A model generated the notes under the pieces. That model had not been told where the DNA came from and searched no databases. It saw only the letters and a list, made by a program, of their open reading frames with translations. From positions 1 to 64,000 of the forward strand of contig DATAOB010000076.1 in assembly GCA_036265935.1 (NCBI GenBank): a stretch of DNA of 64,000 nt, given 5' to 3'. Origin of the DNA: JAFASC01 sp036265935 (GTDB lineage Bacteria > Pseudomonadota > Alphaproteobacteria > Rhizobiales > Beijerinckiaceae). The position numbers and the translations under genes were made by a program. Positions 42,790-51,096 of the stretch are shown in pieces. Position 1 is the stretch's first letter. Every line of letters begins with the position of its first letter.

Positions 42790-43475
42790 TGGTCTTCATC
42801 CATATCTTCGCAAGCGGTGAGCACGCGCTCGATGATCGTGCGCGACAGGCCGATCATATGGCAGCTCTCGCTCAGAAGGCCCGCTTCGCGCTGCGCTTCA
42901 AGCGCGGCGCGGAAGGCCGGCAGCAAACCTGCGGGCAATCCGGCGCGATTGTAGAGCGCCGCGAATCCCGCGCTGCGGAAGTCTCCGACAAGACCGGCAA
43001 CGCGCTTTGCCGGTAGCCCCGACAATTCGCAAAGCGCCGCTTCGAACAGGTTTGTGTGGCCGCAGAGAAGCGAACGCAGGATGAGGCCCGCCGTCAGCTG
43101 GCCGGTCGTGCGCAGATAAGCAACAAGCTCGCATGCGCCGGCATGATCGCCATCGCGTGCGGTCTCGGCCGAGATCATGATGTTGGCGCTCTCGCGCGCT
43201 TCGCGGGTGACGCGCTCCGCCCGCTCGGACGAGAGCCACGAGCGCGACGTGACGAAGTTCGACAGCGCCTGCGCCGTCAGCGCGACGAGCACGCTGCGCA
43301 AAGCGGCCGGCAAATGCGGCCGCGATAATACGGCTTCGCGCATTTCGCCGTCGGAGCCGAAGCGCTCGATCATGCGGCGCAAGGAGAAGTCGGCAATCTC
43401 CGCGCCTCCGTTCACCGCAAGCGCGATCAGAGCCTCGCGCGATCCGAGCTCCGCCAGCGCCGCCGATACGCTCAT
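42786..43475 (-). pseudogene. DUF2336 protein, truncated at the N-terminus (229 aa left)
   Basis: The sequence is the middle and C-terminal part of DUF2336, a helical HEAT-like family that is usually 350-380 residues: VSAALAELGSREALIALAVN, IADFSLRRMIERFGSDGEMR, AVLSRPHLPAALRSVLVALT and LSSERAERVTREARESANI. The frame is open upstream of the ATG for about 15 codons and still reads family-like sequence (AIALRPRLS), then meets TAA near 43524. So the first 120-150 residues have been lost and the gene butts against the maoC leader. It may still be translated from ATG 43475. Confidence 0.6.
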
Positions 43476-43560
43476 CGACAGCCGCGGCCGCAGCGCGATC
43501 GCCGGTTTATGGTAAATGCCGGCTTAAGTGACGGTTTTCCCAACTGTATCGGAGGGGGAC

Positions 43561-44043
43561 ATGGCAAAAGGCGAGCGCCACCCGCGCGGCGGCATGTATT
43601 TCGAGGATTTCGAACCGGGCAAAACCATCGCGCATGGGCTTCGCCGCACCGTCACGCAGATGGACAATATGCTGTTTTCCAACATGACGCTGAACCCGCA
43701 GCCCTTGCATATCGACGCTGATTTCTGCGCCAACGAAACGCAATGGGGCAGGCCGCTGATGAACTCGCTGTTCACGCTCGGCCTGATGATCGGCATTTCG
43801 GTCGGCGATACGACCGTCGGCACGACGATCGGCAATCTCGGCATGACCGACGTAAAATTTCCCGCCCCTTTATTCGAGGGCGATACGGTGCGGGTCGAGA
43901 CGGAGGTCGTGTCGAAGCGCGAGTCGAAATCGCGTCCCGATGCCGGGCTCGTCGAGTTTTATCACCGCGCCTACAAGCAGGACGGCACGTTGGTCGCCGA
44001 ATGCAAACGGCAGGCTTTCATGCTGAAACGGCCGGCTGCTTGA
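43561..44043 (+). CDS. MaoC family dehydratase, 160 aa
   Basis: Hotdog-fold (R)-specific enoyl-CoA hydratase family. The hydratase motif region is GMYFEDFEPGKTIAHGLRRT, then FSNMTLNPQPLHIDADFCAN (with the active-site Asn/His arrangement) and FPAPLFEGDTVRVETEVVSK. GGAGGGGG before the ATG at 43561 fixes the start; a GTG 33 bases upstream is in frame but lacks a site. The closest relatives I recall are annotated as mesaconyl-CoA hydratase-like, so a role in acyl-CoA metabolism is likely. The 3' end overlaps convergent mutY by 26 bases. Confidence 0.88.
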   Translation: MAKGERHPRGGMYFEDFEPGKTIAHGLRRTVTQMDNMLFSNMTLNPQPLHIDADFCANETQWGRPLMNSLFTLGLMIGISVGDTTVGTTIGNLGMTDVKFPAPLFEGDTVRVETEVVSKRESKSRPDAGLVEFYHRAYKQDGTLVAECKRQAFMLKRPAA

Positions 44044-45145
44044 GGGCGCCGCCTTTCGTCGGACGAGGCGCCGGCATCAGTCCAGCGTGCGCCGCGACTT
44101 TCAGCATGACGCTGGGGAGCCCTTCGCGGCGCAAGTCCGAGATCGAGATGAAGCGCATGCCGGCAGGCTCTGCGGCTTGCGGCGCTGCGGCGGTGTAGAC
44201 GGTGAGATGCAGCGCGAAATGCGTGAAGACGTGCTCGACGCGCCCGGGTAGCCGTTTCCAGCGTGCCTCGAGCGGGAATTCGGTCTTGCCCGCTTGCAGC
44301 GCGTCTGCCGCGAGCCACTCCGAGCCGGGAAATTCCGTCATGCCGCCGAGCAGGCCGCGCGGCGGCCGCGCGCGCACCAAAACTTTGTCGCCGGCACGCA
44401 GGACAAAAATTTTGCCGGTGCGCAGCGGCCGCTCCGGTTTCACCGCTTTGACCGGCAGCTGCTCCTGTAGGCCGAGCGCAAAGGCGCGGCAAAATTCGCG
44501 CAACGGACAGAGCCCGCAGGCCGGGCGCTGCGGCGTGCAGACCGTCGCGCCGAGATCCATCATGCCTTGGGCGAAATCGCCCGCGCGGAAATCCGGGGTG
44601 AGCGCGTCGGCCGCTTCGCGGATCGCGGGCTTTGCCCCCGGCAGTGGCGTATCGATTGCGGCGAGTCGTGCGACGACGCGCTCGACATTGCCGTCGATGA
44701 CCACTGCGCGCTGTTCGAACGCGATCGCGGCAATCGCCGCGGCCGTGTAGGGCCCAATGCCGGACAGGCCGAGCAGGACCTGCTCGGTCTGCGGAAACCG
44801 CCCGCTATGCTCGCGCACGACCGCCTTGGCGCAGGCATGCAGGTTGCGGGCGCGGGCATAATAGCCGAGCCCCGCCCATTCCTTCATGACCTCCTCGACC
44901 GGCGCGGCGGCGAGATCGGCGACCGTCGGCCAGCGCGCCATGAAAGCGCGAAAATATTTTCGCACCGCCGCGACCGTCGTCTGCTGCAGCATGATTTCCG
45001 ACAGCCAGACGGCATATGGATCGGGTCGCGTGCCCGGTTCGGCGCGCCAGGGCAGAAGCCGCCGGTGCCGGTCGTACCAGGCGATGAGCTCGGAAGCGGG
45101 ATTTGTGGGAGGAACGGCCCGTTTGGCCGTCGCGTGCCGCGCCAT
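44018..45145 (-). CDS. mutY: A/G-specific adenine glycosylase MutY, 375 aa
   Basis: Removes adenine mispaired with 8-oxoguanine. The N-terminal catalytic domain has WLSEIMLQQTTVAAVRKYF, the HhH motif LLGLSGIGPYTAAAIAAIAF and the catalytic Asp in VVIDGNVERVV. The [4Fe-4S] loop is CTPQRPACGLCPLREFC (C-X6-C-X2-C-X5-C). The C-terminal NUDIX-like domain recognises 8-oxoG (LLGGMTEFPGSEW). The ATG at 45145 (MARHATAKRAV) is chosen; one 48 bases earlier is possible. Confidence 0.94.
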   Translation of the reverse strand: MARHATAKRAVPPTNPASELIAWYDRHRRLLPWRAEPGTRPDPYAVWLSEIMLQQTTVAAVRKYFRAFMARWPTVADLAAAPVEEVMKEWAGLGYYARARNLHACAKAVVREHSGRFPQTEQVLLGLSGIGPYTAAAIAAIAFEQRAVVIDGNVERVVARLAAIDTPLPGAKPAIREAADALTPDFRAGDFAQGMMDLGATVCTPQRPACGLCPLREFCRAFALGLQEQLPVKAVKPERPLRTGKIFVLRAGDKVLVRARPPRGLLGGMTEFPGSEWLAADALQAGKTEFPLEARWKRLPGRVEHVFTHFALHLTVYTAAAPQAAEPAGMRFISISDLRREGLPSVMLKVAAHAGLMPAPRPTKGGALKQPAVSA

Positions 45146-45222
45146 GTGTGTATTGGGGGCGGCGCGGCTGCGCGGGTCAACCCGGACTGGCATCTGTCCA
45201 CGGCCGGGTGCATGAAGCGGCG

Positions 45223-45756
45223 ATGGCTCCCCGCCTTCCCGACTCGAAGCGGCCCTGGTCGCAGCCTCTGGCCGACTTCGTGCCGAAAATCCTCGATCCC
45301 GCCGTCGCGCGGCAGGGTTTTGGCGAGTCGGCGCTGCTTCTCGATTGGGCGGAGATCGTCGGCGAGCGCCTCGCCGCCATCTGCGAGCCGGTGCGTCTGC
45401 AATGGCCGCCTGCCGGGGTGAAGCGCGACCCGCTGCAGCCGCGCCCGCCGGCCGCGCTCGTTCTGCGCGTCGAGCCGGGCTTCGGCCTCGAAATCCAGCA
45501 CCTCTCGGGGGTGCTGATCGACCGGGTCAACGCGCATCTCGGCTGGCGCTGCGTCGGCTCGCTGAAAATCCGCCAGGAGCGGATCGAGCGGGCGCCGGCG
45601 CCGCCGCGGCGTCCGCCGCCGGACCCGCGCGCCCGCGCCGCGGCCGAGCGGCAGGTTGCGGAGGTTGAGGAGGAGGACTTGCGCGCCGCCCTCGCGCGCC
45701 TCGGCACCCGCGTACTTGATCGCCACGCCCGAAAATACCCTAAATGTTCTAGCTAG
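45223..45756 (+). CDS. DUF721 / DciA-like protein, 177 aa
   Basis: DciA-type proteins load the replicative helicase DnaB in bacteria without DnaC. The domain covers LADFVPKILDPAVARQGFGE, SALLLDWAEIVGERLAAICE, ALVLRVEPGFGLEIQHLSGV and INxRVNAHLGWRCVGSLKIRQ-like sequence. A proline- and arginine-rich linker and a helical tail follow, as in the alphaproteobacterial form. Divergent from mutY, a usual arrangement here. The start MAPRLPDSKRPW is chosen because homology begins there. Confidence 0.85.
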   Translation: MAPRLPDSKRPWSQPLADFVPKILDPAVARQGFGESALLLDWAEIVGERLAAICEPVRLQWPPAGVKRDPLQPRPPAALVLRVEPGFGLEIQHLSGVLIDRVNAHLGWRCVGSLKIRQERIERAPAPPRRPPPDPRARAAAERQVAEVEEEDLRAALARLGTRVLDRHARKYPKCSS

Positions 45757-45789
45757 TGTCCGAGCTTGGCCGTCATGATCGGAAACCTC

Positions 45790-46452
45790 ATGTTCGCTGT
45801 CTATAAGTCGCGTCGCGACCTGTTGAAATTCGTCGTTTTCGGCTCGGGGCTCGGGGCCGCGGGGCTCATCGAGGTGGCGCCGGCGCTCGCGCAAAACGCC
45901 CGTGTTGACGTCGAGCAGTTAATGGCCGAGGGGGCATTGCCGGATGTCGTCGAAGGGCAGGCGAATGCACCGGTGACGGTCGTCGAATATGCGTCGATGA
46001 CCTGCTCGCATTGCGCAGCATTCGCGACAAAGGTCTATCCCACGCTCAAGTCGAAATATATCGATACTGGGAAAGCGAAATTGATACTGCGCGAGTTTCC
46101 GCTCGATCCGCTTGCGACCGCCGGCTTCATGCTGGCGCGTTGCTCCGGCGACAAGCGCGAAGCAATGATCGAGCTTCTGTTCGCGCAGCAGAAGAACTGG
46201 GCTTTTGTCGATAAGCCGCTCGACGGTCTGTTGAACGTTGTCAAACAGACCGGCATGACTCAGGAGACATTCGAAAGGTGCCTGAAGGATCAGGCGCTCT
46301 ACGACAAGATCAACATGGTACGCGATCGCGGTGCGGAAAAATTCGGCGTCAACGCCACGCCGACTTTCTTCATCAACGGCAAGCGTGTTTCAGGCGAAAT
46401 GACCGTCGAGCAGCTCGATAAAGAAATTGCGCCGCTTCTACCGAAGGGGTGA
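45790..46452 (+). CDS. DsbA-family thiol:disulfide oxidoreductase, 220 aa
   Basis: Exported thioredoxin-fold protein. KSRRDLLKFVVFGSGLGAAG is a twin-arginine-like signal, cleaved near ALAQ. The active site is SMTCSHCAAF (CSHC). The Thr-cis-Pro loop is NATPTFFINGKR. The layout fits the DsbA/BdbD group that oxidises periplasmic cysteines. The ATG at 45790 is preferred; an in-frame ATG at 45775 adds five residues. It follows the DciA-like gene closely on the same strand. Confidence 0.9.
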   Translation: MFAVYKSRRDLLKFVVFGSGLGAAGLIEVAPALAQNARVDVEQLMAEGALPDVVEGQANAPVTVVEYASMTCSHCAAFATKVYPTLKSKYIDTGKAKLILREFPLDPLATAGFMLARCSGDKREAMIELLFAQQKNWAFVDKPLDGLLNVVKQTGMTQETFERCLKDQALYDKINMVRDRGAEKFGVNATPTFFINGKRVSGEMTVEQLDKEIAPLLPKG

Positions 46453-46823
46453 TATGCCGAGTTCTCGCCAGCCTTCGCAGCTTCGCGAACAAACTGTCGA
46501 GGCATTCTTCGTGCTGCCGGACGTTTGGCTAAGAGGCAACGAGCGTTGCTGTACAAACGCAGAGCATGAGCATGATTTGCTTGGTGCAACAAAATGACCA
46601 CCTGTTCACATGGGTTAAGGCGCGCGCTGATTATGAGCATGTAGTGTCGAACTACTGATCGGTGATCCTCAGCCCTCTGATATCGCCGGTCGGTTGCGGA
46701 CATTTTCATGATGTCCAGCCTCCCAGGACCCCCTGTCGCTTCTCCCTAGGCGACAGGGGGAACTGTGGAGCTGACCGCAGGAACTCGGCCGGGGCGCTTC
46801 ACAGTGAGCCGAGAAGAAGACCT
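46453..46823. other. 371-base gap with no supported gene
   Basis: Lies between the DsbA-like gene and the broken response regulator. Short open frames exist on both strands but none has a recognisable domain or good ribosome binding site. The one clear structure is the 11-bp hairpin at 46729-46760, listed separately. Confidence 0.5.
46729..46760. repeat. perfect 11-bp hairpin
   Basis: CCCCCTGTCGC (46729-46739) and GCGACAGGGGG (46750-46760) pair perfectly around the 10-base loop TTCTCCCTAG. It has no T-run on either side, so it is not a classical terminator. It lies 63 bases past the end of the broken response regulator gene and about 280 bases past the DsbA-like gene. Confidence 0.6.
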
Positions 46824-47221
46824 TCAGCCCACATTCCGTGCGGGGGCAGCGGTCTGCATTGCGTTGAATTCCGTCGCCGCCTTCTGCACGTGCGCGAGCA
46901 GATCAAGGGGCAGCCAAGGCTTTCGTAGGAAATCCGCGTCTTCGGGAAGCGTGTCGGACGGCTTTCCGAAGGCGCCCGAGGTGACGATCACGCGAATACA
47001 GGGCCAGGACATGTGCGCGCCAGTTCGAGGCCATCCATCGAACCGGGCATACGCACGTCGGTGAAGAGGACGGCAATTTCAGCAGCGCAGTGATTCAGAA
47101 GCTCCAGCGCCTGGATGGCGTTGTCGGCTTCGAACGTGACGAGGCCCGCTTCGCTCAGGAATTCGACAGCCATCGAGCGCAGAAGCGGCTCGTCCTCGAC
47201 AATCAGGACCGCGGCGGACAT
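46824..47221 (-). pseudogene. CheY-like response regulator with single-base frameshift
   Basis: Single receiver domain. The N-terminal part MSAAVLIVEDEPLLRSMAVE has the acidic pair, LFTDVRMPGSMDGLELAR holds the phospho-acceptor Asp, then the frame ends in CPGPVFA. The other frame continues AHMSWPCIRVIVTSGAFGKP and DADFLRKPWLPLDLLAHVQK, which supplies the conserved Ser/Thr and Lys of the receiver. One C appears to be missing near 47017 (GCGCGC-CAC expected). Joined length is about 130 residues, normal for a stand-alone receiver. As sequenced it would lack the switch residues. Confidence 0.72.
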
Positions 47222-47313
47222 AAGCCCCTTCCTTCCCCAATAGGGAAGCCGCTGCGAGACGGAAGGTTTCAGCGCAGCATTATTAACTTATGTTATTTCC
47301 TTCAACTGAGCCC

Positions 47314-47772
47314 TTACCAGCGGGTCAAAGCGTCTTCATCTTCTTCCTTGGCGCCCACCCACCCTCCTTCGAAACCCTCGGCGAGCACCTCTTTCTTCCA
47401 GAAGGGCGCGTTGCTCTTGAGGTAGTCCATCAGGAATTCGGCGGCTTCGAAAGCCGCAGCGCGATGGGACGAGGCGGTCAGGACAAGAACGATTGGCTCG
47501 CCCGGCCGGATCGGCCCATGCCGGTGCACGATGGTGAGGCCGAGAAGTGGCCAGCGGGCGAGTGCTTCATCGGCGACGCGGCCGATCTCCGCCTCGGCCA
47601 TTCCTGGATAGTGTTCGAGGTTGAGACGCGACAGCCGGCCGCCCTCGTCGCGGCAGAGCCCAATAAAGGTAACGATCGCCCCGACATCGGTGCGCTCGCC
47701 GCTCAGAGTAGCGGCCTCGGCGGCAGCATCGAATAGCTCGCGCTGTACACGGATTGTCGCAGGGCGCGCCAC
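47314..47772 (-). CDS. moaE: molybdopterin synthase catalytic subunit MoaE, 152 aa
   Basis: Large subunit of MPT synthase, which with MoaD adds two sulfurs to cyclic pyranopterin. Typical blocks: GAIVTFIGLCRDEGGRLSRL, LEHYPGMAEAEIGRVADEAL, LTIVHRHGPIRPGEPIVLVL and the catalytic-lysine region DYLKSNAPFWKKEVLAEGFE. Immediately follows moaD. Confidence 0.94.
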   Translation of the reverse strand: MARPATIRVQRELFDAAAEAATLSGERTDVGAIVTFIGLCRDEGGRLSRLNLEHYPGMAEAEIGRVADEALARWPLLGLTIVHRHGPIRPGEPIVLVLTASSHRAAAFEAAEFLMDYLKSNAPFWKKEVLAEGFEGGWVGAKEEDEDALTRW

Positions 47773-48024
47773 CTATCCTCCCGTCATCGGTGGAAAGAAG
47801 GCGATCTCGCGAGCGCCGGAAATCGGTGAGTCGTGTTTCACATGCGTGCGGTCGATCGCGGCGCGGATGCTGCGGCTATTCTCGAACGCATAGGCGTATT
47901 CCTCGCCGCGCGTCTTCAGCCATGCAATCATGTCCCCAACCGTGGCGATGTCGGGCGGGGGCGCGAGTTCCTCCTCCGCCTTACCGATGCGCTCGCGCAC
48001 CCACGCGAAGTAGAGCGCCTTCAC
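47773..48024 (-). CDS. moaD: molybdopterin synthase sulfur carrier subunit MoaD, 83 aa
   Basis: Ubiquitin-like sulfur carrier whose C-terminal Gly-Gly is made into a thiocarboxylate. The chain starts MKALYFAWVRERIGKAEEEL and ends SGAREIAFFPPMTGG with the required double glycine. The GTG at 48024 follows a GAGGAAGAGGAGG stretch that can serve as ribosome binding site. An upstream GTG (48051) overlaps the pgsA stop and would add nine residues, six of them Glu, made from that same purine run. moaE starts next base after the stop. Confidence 0.9.
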   Translation of the reverse strand: MKALYFAWVRERIGKAEEELAPPPDIATVGDMIAWLKTRGEEYAYAFENSRSIRAAIDRTHVKHDSPISGAREIAFFPPMTGG

Positions 48025-48047
48025 CTCCTCCTCCTCTTCCTCAACCT

Positions 48048-48644
48048 TCACTCGTCGACGACGTGCTTCAGCCCGGCCTTCATATAATCCCAGCCGGTGT
48101 AGAGCGTCAGCAGTGCGGCGACCCAGAGCAGGCCGAGCCCGACGTCTGTGACGCCCGGCACGATCTGATCGCCGGCCCGCCCGGCAATGAGAAACCCCAG
48201 GGCGACCAGCTGCAGCGTCGTCTTCCACTTTGCCACCTTGCTGACCGGCACGGACACCTTCAGCTCGGCCAGGTATTCCCGCAACCCCGAGACGAGAATC
48301 TCGCGGCACAGGATGACGATTGCCGCCCAGATGGAGAAACTGGTGATCGTGTGGTCGGCGACAAGCATCAACAGCACCGCGGCGACGAGCAGCTTGTCGG
48401 CGATCGGGTCGAGCATGCGGCCGAGCGAGGATTGCTGCGACCAGGCGCGGGCGAGATAGCCGTCGAAAAAGTCGGTGATCCCGGCGACGATGAAGATGCA
48501 CAAGGCCGTCCAGCGCATCCAGGCGAGATCCGGCCAGAACAAGAGCACGACGACGACCGGCACGGCGATGACCCGGCCATAGGTCAGGATATTCGGCAGC
48601 GTCCAGCGCCGATGTGCTCCTGGTTGGATCGTCGTTATCGCCAT
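48048..48644 (-). CDS. pgsA: CDP-diacylglycerol-glycerol-3-phosphate 3-phosphatidyltransferase, 198 aa
   Basis: Membrane enzyme making phosphatidylglycerol phosphate. The CDP-alcohol phosphatidyltransferase motif is complete: DFFDGYLARAWSQQSSLGRM followed by LDPIADKLL (DG-x2-AR-x8-G-x3-D-x3-D). Several membrane helices surround it (IAVPVVVVLLFWPDLAW, LLVAAVLLMLVADHTI). The uvrC-pgsA-moaD-moaE order is usual in this group. Confidence 0.94.
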   Translation of the reverse strand: MAITTIQPGAHRRWTLPNILTYGRVIAVPVVVVLLFWPDLAWMRWTALCIFIVAGITDFFDGYLARAWSQQSSLGRMLDPIADKLLVAAVLLMLVADHTITSFSIWAAIVILCREILVSGLREYLAELKVSVPVSKVAKWKTTLQLVALGFLIAGRAGDQIVPGVTDVGLGLLWVAALLTLYTGWDYMKAGLKHVVDE

Positions 48645-48731
48645 GGCGCGCCTAGGAACATCCTCGCCCCATGCGCGTCAACCGCGCCGTTCGACAGGGA
48701 AACGCGGCAGTGCGGCGCATCCGTTCCGCCG

Positions 48732-50804
48732 TTACCGCCGCTCATGGAAATAGTCGTAAACGAGCCGCGCGGTAGCGGCGTTGATGCCGGGCACTTTTTC
48801 GAGATCGGCCAGCGCCGCCCGCGAGATCGCTTTCGCCGTGCCGAAACTCTGCAGGAGGGCGCGTTTGCGCGCCGGCCCGATGCCGCCGATCTCGTCGAGC
48901 GGGCTCTTGGTGAATTCACGTTTGCGCCGTGCACGATGCGTGCCGATGGCGAAGCGATGCGCTTCGTCGCGCAGGCGCTGCGCGAAGTAGAGCGCCGGGT
49001 CGCGTGGCGGCAGGTGAAAGGGATCGCGGCCCTCGACGAAGAAGGTCTCGCGGCCGGCATCGCGGTCGCGGCCTTTGGCGATGGCGACGAGAGTCACGCC
49101 GCTGACGCCAAGATCGGCGAAGACCTGCCGTGCCGCGTCGAGCTGGCCGCGCCCGCCGTCGATGATGACGAGATCGGGCCAGGCGGGGAAGGCATCGGGG
49201 TCATTGCCGGACTTTTCTGGGAGCGCTGCGACCGGCTCCCCCTCATCCTGAGGAGCCGCTGCAAGCGGCGTCTCGAAGGATGGATGAGGGGGTAGCAAGC
49301 GCGGCGCCTCCTTGAGCAATCGATAAAACCGCCGGCGCAAAACCTCTCGCATCATGCCGTAATCGTCGCCCGGCGTGAGTTCTTCGCTCTTGATGTTGAA
49401 CGTCCGGTAATGCGTTTTCATGAAACCGGCCGAGCCAGCGACGATCATCGCGCCGATCGCGTTCGTGCCCATGATGTGGCTGTTGTCGTAGACTTCGACG
49501 CGGCGGATCAGTCCCGCCGCACCGACCGCTGCGCCTAATACGCTGAGAAGCTTCGTCTGGCTTGCCGAGTCGGCGAGCTTGCGACCGAGCGTCTCGCGCG
49601 CGTTCTGCAAGGCGGCTTCGACGAGCTCGCGTTTTTCGCCCCGCTGCGGCACGGCGATTTCGACGCGGTGTCCGGCTTTCTGACAGAGCGCTTCGGCCAG
49701 AAGCTCGGTTTCTTCGATCGCAGTCGAGAGCAAAAGCAGCCGCGGGGCAGGGCGCTCGGCGTAGAACTGCGCCAGAAACGCGCCGAGCACTTCGCCTGTC
49801 GTCAGACTCTTATCGGCGCGCGGAAAGTAAGCGCGATTGCCCCAGTTCTGAAACGTGCGGAAGAAAAACACCTCGACGCAGAACTGCCCGGCATTTTCGG
49901 TGATGGCGAAAACGTCTGCCTCCTCAATCGTTTTCGGATTGACGCCTTGCGCGCCCTGGACCGCGGACAATCCCGCGATGCGGTCGCGCAACCGCGCGGC
50001 GCGCTCGAAATCGAGCTGCTCGGCGGCCTCCTGCATGTCGCGCGCGAGCAGCTCGCGCACAGCGCGGCTTTTGCCGGAGAGGAAATCGTGCGCTTCCTGC
50101 ACGAGCTTCGCATAATCGATATGCGAAATCTCGCCTGTGCACGGACCCGAGCAGCGCTTGATCTGATAGAGCAGGCAGGGCCGCGTGCGGTTCTCGTAAT
50201 ACGAGTCGGAGCACGAGCGCAGAAGGAAGGCGCGCTGCAGCGCGTTGAGCGTGCGGTTCACCGACCACACCGTCGCGAACGGCCCGAAATAATCGCCCTT
50301 GCGGGTGCGTGCGCCGCGATGCTTGGTGATCTGCGGCGCGACGTGATCGCGCGTCAGTAGAATATAAGGAAACGACTTGTCGTCGCGCATCAGCACGTTG
50401 AAGCGCGGCTTCAATTGCTTGATGTAATTTGTTTCGAGCAGCAGCGCCTCGGTCTCGGTCTCGGTCGAGACGAAGACCATCGAGGCGGTCTGCGCGATCA
50501 TGCGGGCGATGCGGTTCGTATGCCCCTGCGCGCGCATGTAGCTGGCGATGCGCTTTCTGACGCTCTTCGCCTTGCCGACGTAGAGGACCTCGCCGTCCTC
50601 GGCGATCATGCGGTAGACGCCGGGTCCAACCGGCGCGTGCTTCCAGTGGGCGCGGATCGCCGCCGCCCCGCGCTCGACGGACGTCGGCGCCGCGTCGCCG
50701 CCGTCGAGTTCGAGCGCCGGCAGGCTCGGCTCTTCGTCGGTCTCGGCGAGCGGCTCGAAATCTTCGATGTCGGGGGTGTCGGTGTCCTGCGGCGGGCGGG
50801 TCAT
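48732..50804 (-). CDS. uvrC: excinuclease ABC subunit C, 690 aa
   Basis: Dual-incision nuclease of nucleotide excision repair. The GIY-YIG domain is PVGPGVYRMIAEDGEVLYVG and KAKSVRKRIASYM; the UVR helix pair is ARDMQEAAEQLDFERAARLR; the RNase H-like domain has RRVEVYDNSHIMGTNAIGAM and PDLVIIDGGRGQLDAARQVF. The C-terminal HhH pair reads DEIGGIGPARKRALLQSFGT and DLEKVPGINAATARLVYDYF. The N-terminal 60 residues are acidic and not conserved. Full length and intact. Confidence 0.96.
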   Translation of the reverse strand: MTRPPQDTDTPDIEDFEPLAETDEEPSLPALELDGGDAAPTSVERGAAAIRAHWKHAPVGPGVYRMIAEDGEVLYVGKAKSVRKRIASYMRAQGHTNRIARMIAQTASMVFVSTETETEALLLETNYIKQLKPRFNVLMRDDKSFPYILLTRDHVAPQITKHRGARTRKGDYFGPFATVWSVNRTLNALQRAFLLRSCSDSYYENRTRPCLLYQIKRCSGPCTGEISHIDYAKLVQEAHDFLSGKSRAVRELLARDMQEAAEQLDFERAARLRDRIAGLSAVQGAQGVNPKTIEEADVFAITENAGQFCVEVFFFRTFQNWGNRAYFPRADKSLTTGEVLGAFLAQFYAERPAPRLLLLSTAIEETELLAEALCQKAGHRVEIAVPQRGEKRELVEAALQNARETLGRKLADSASQTKLLSVLGAAVGAAGLIRRVEVYDNSHIMGTNAIGAMIVAGSAGFMKTHYRTFNIKSEELTPGDDYGMMREVLRRRFYRLLKEAPRLLPPHPSFETPLAAAPQDEGEPVAALPEKSGNDPDAFPAWPDLVIIDGGRGQLDAARQVFADLGVSGVTLVAIAKGRDRDAGRETFFVEGRDPFHLPPRDPALYFAQRLRDEAHRFAIGTHRARRKREFTKSPLDEIGGIGPARKRALLQSFGTAKAISRAALADLEKVPGINAATARLVYDYFHERR

Positions 50805-50940
50805 GCGCGCCTGATTTATTCGTGGCTGGCCGTGAATGAAAGGACGCTCGGGACTAGCGGCTCCAGCTTGGCCGCAACTGGACGGAGGGTTGAAAGCCGG
50901 ATACGAATGCGCGGGTTCGGCGCGCCGGGGGCTTCGACGA

Positions 50941-51096
50941 ATGAGAATCCGCTATTCGCCGCAGGTCAAACAGGACTTGATCAAGATCGTCTCTTACATC
51001 AAGCGACGAAAGCCGGCGGCTGCGAAGCGGGTGGCGAGTCGAGACGATATTGCTTGGATTACTTCCCAGTCTTCACCCGCGTCCATTCGCGCGTGA
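50941..51096 (+). pseudogene. ParE/RelE-type toxin fragment (N-terminal ~33 aa)
   Basis: The ATG reads MRIRYSPQVKQDLIKIVSYI then KRRKPAAAKRVASR, the first strand and helix hairpin of a ParE-family toxin (usual length 95-105). After about residue 34 the similarity stops where the frame runs into the 3' end of the binding-protein gene on the other strand. No antitoxin is recognisable upstream. Confidence 0.55.
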
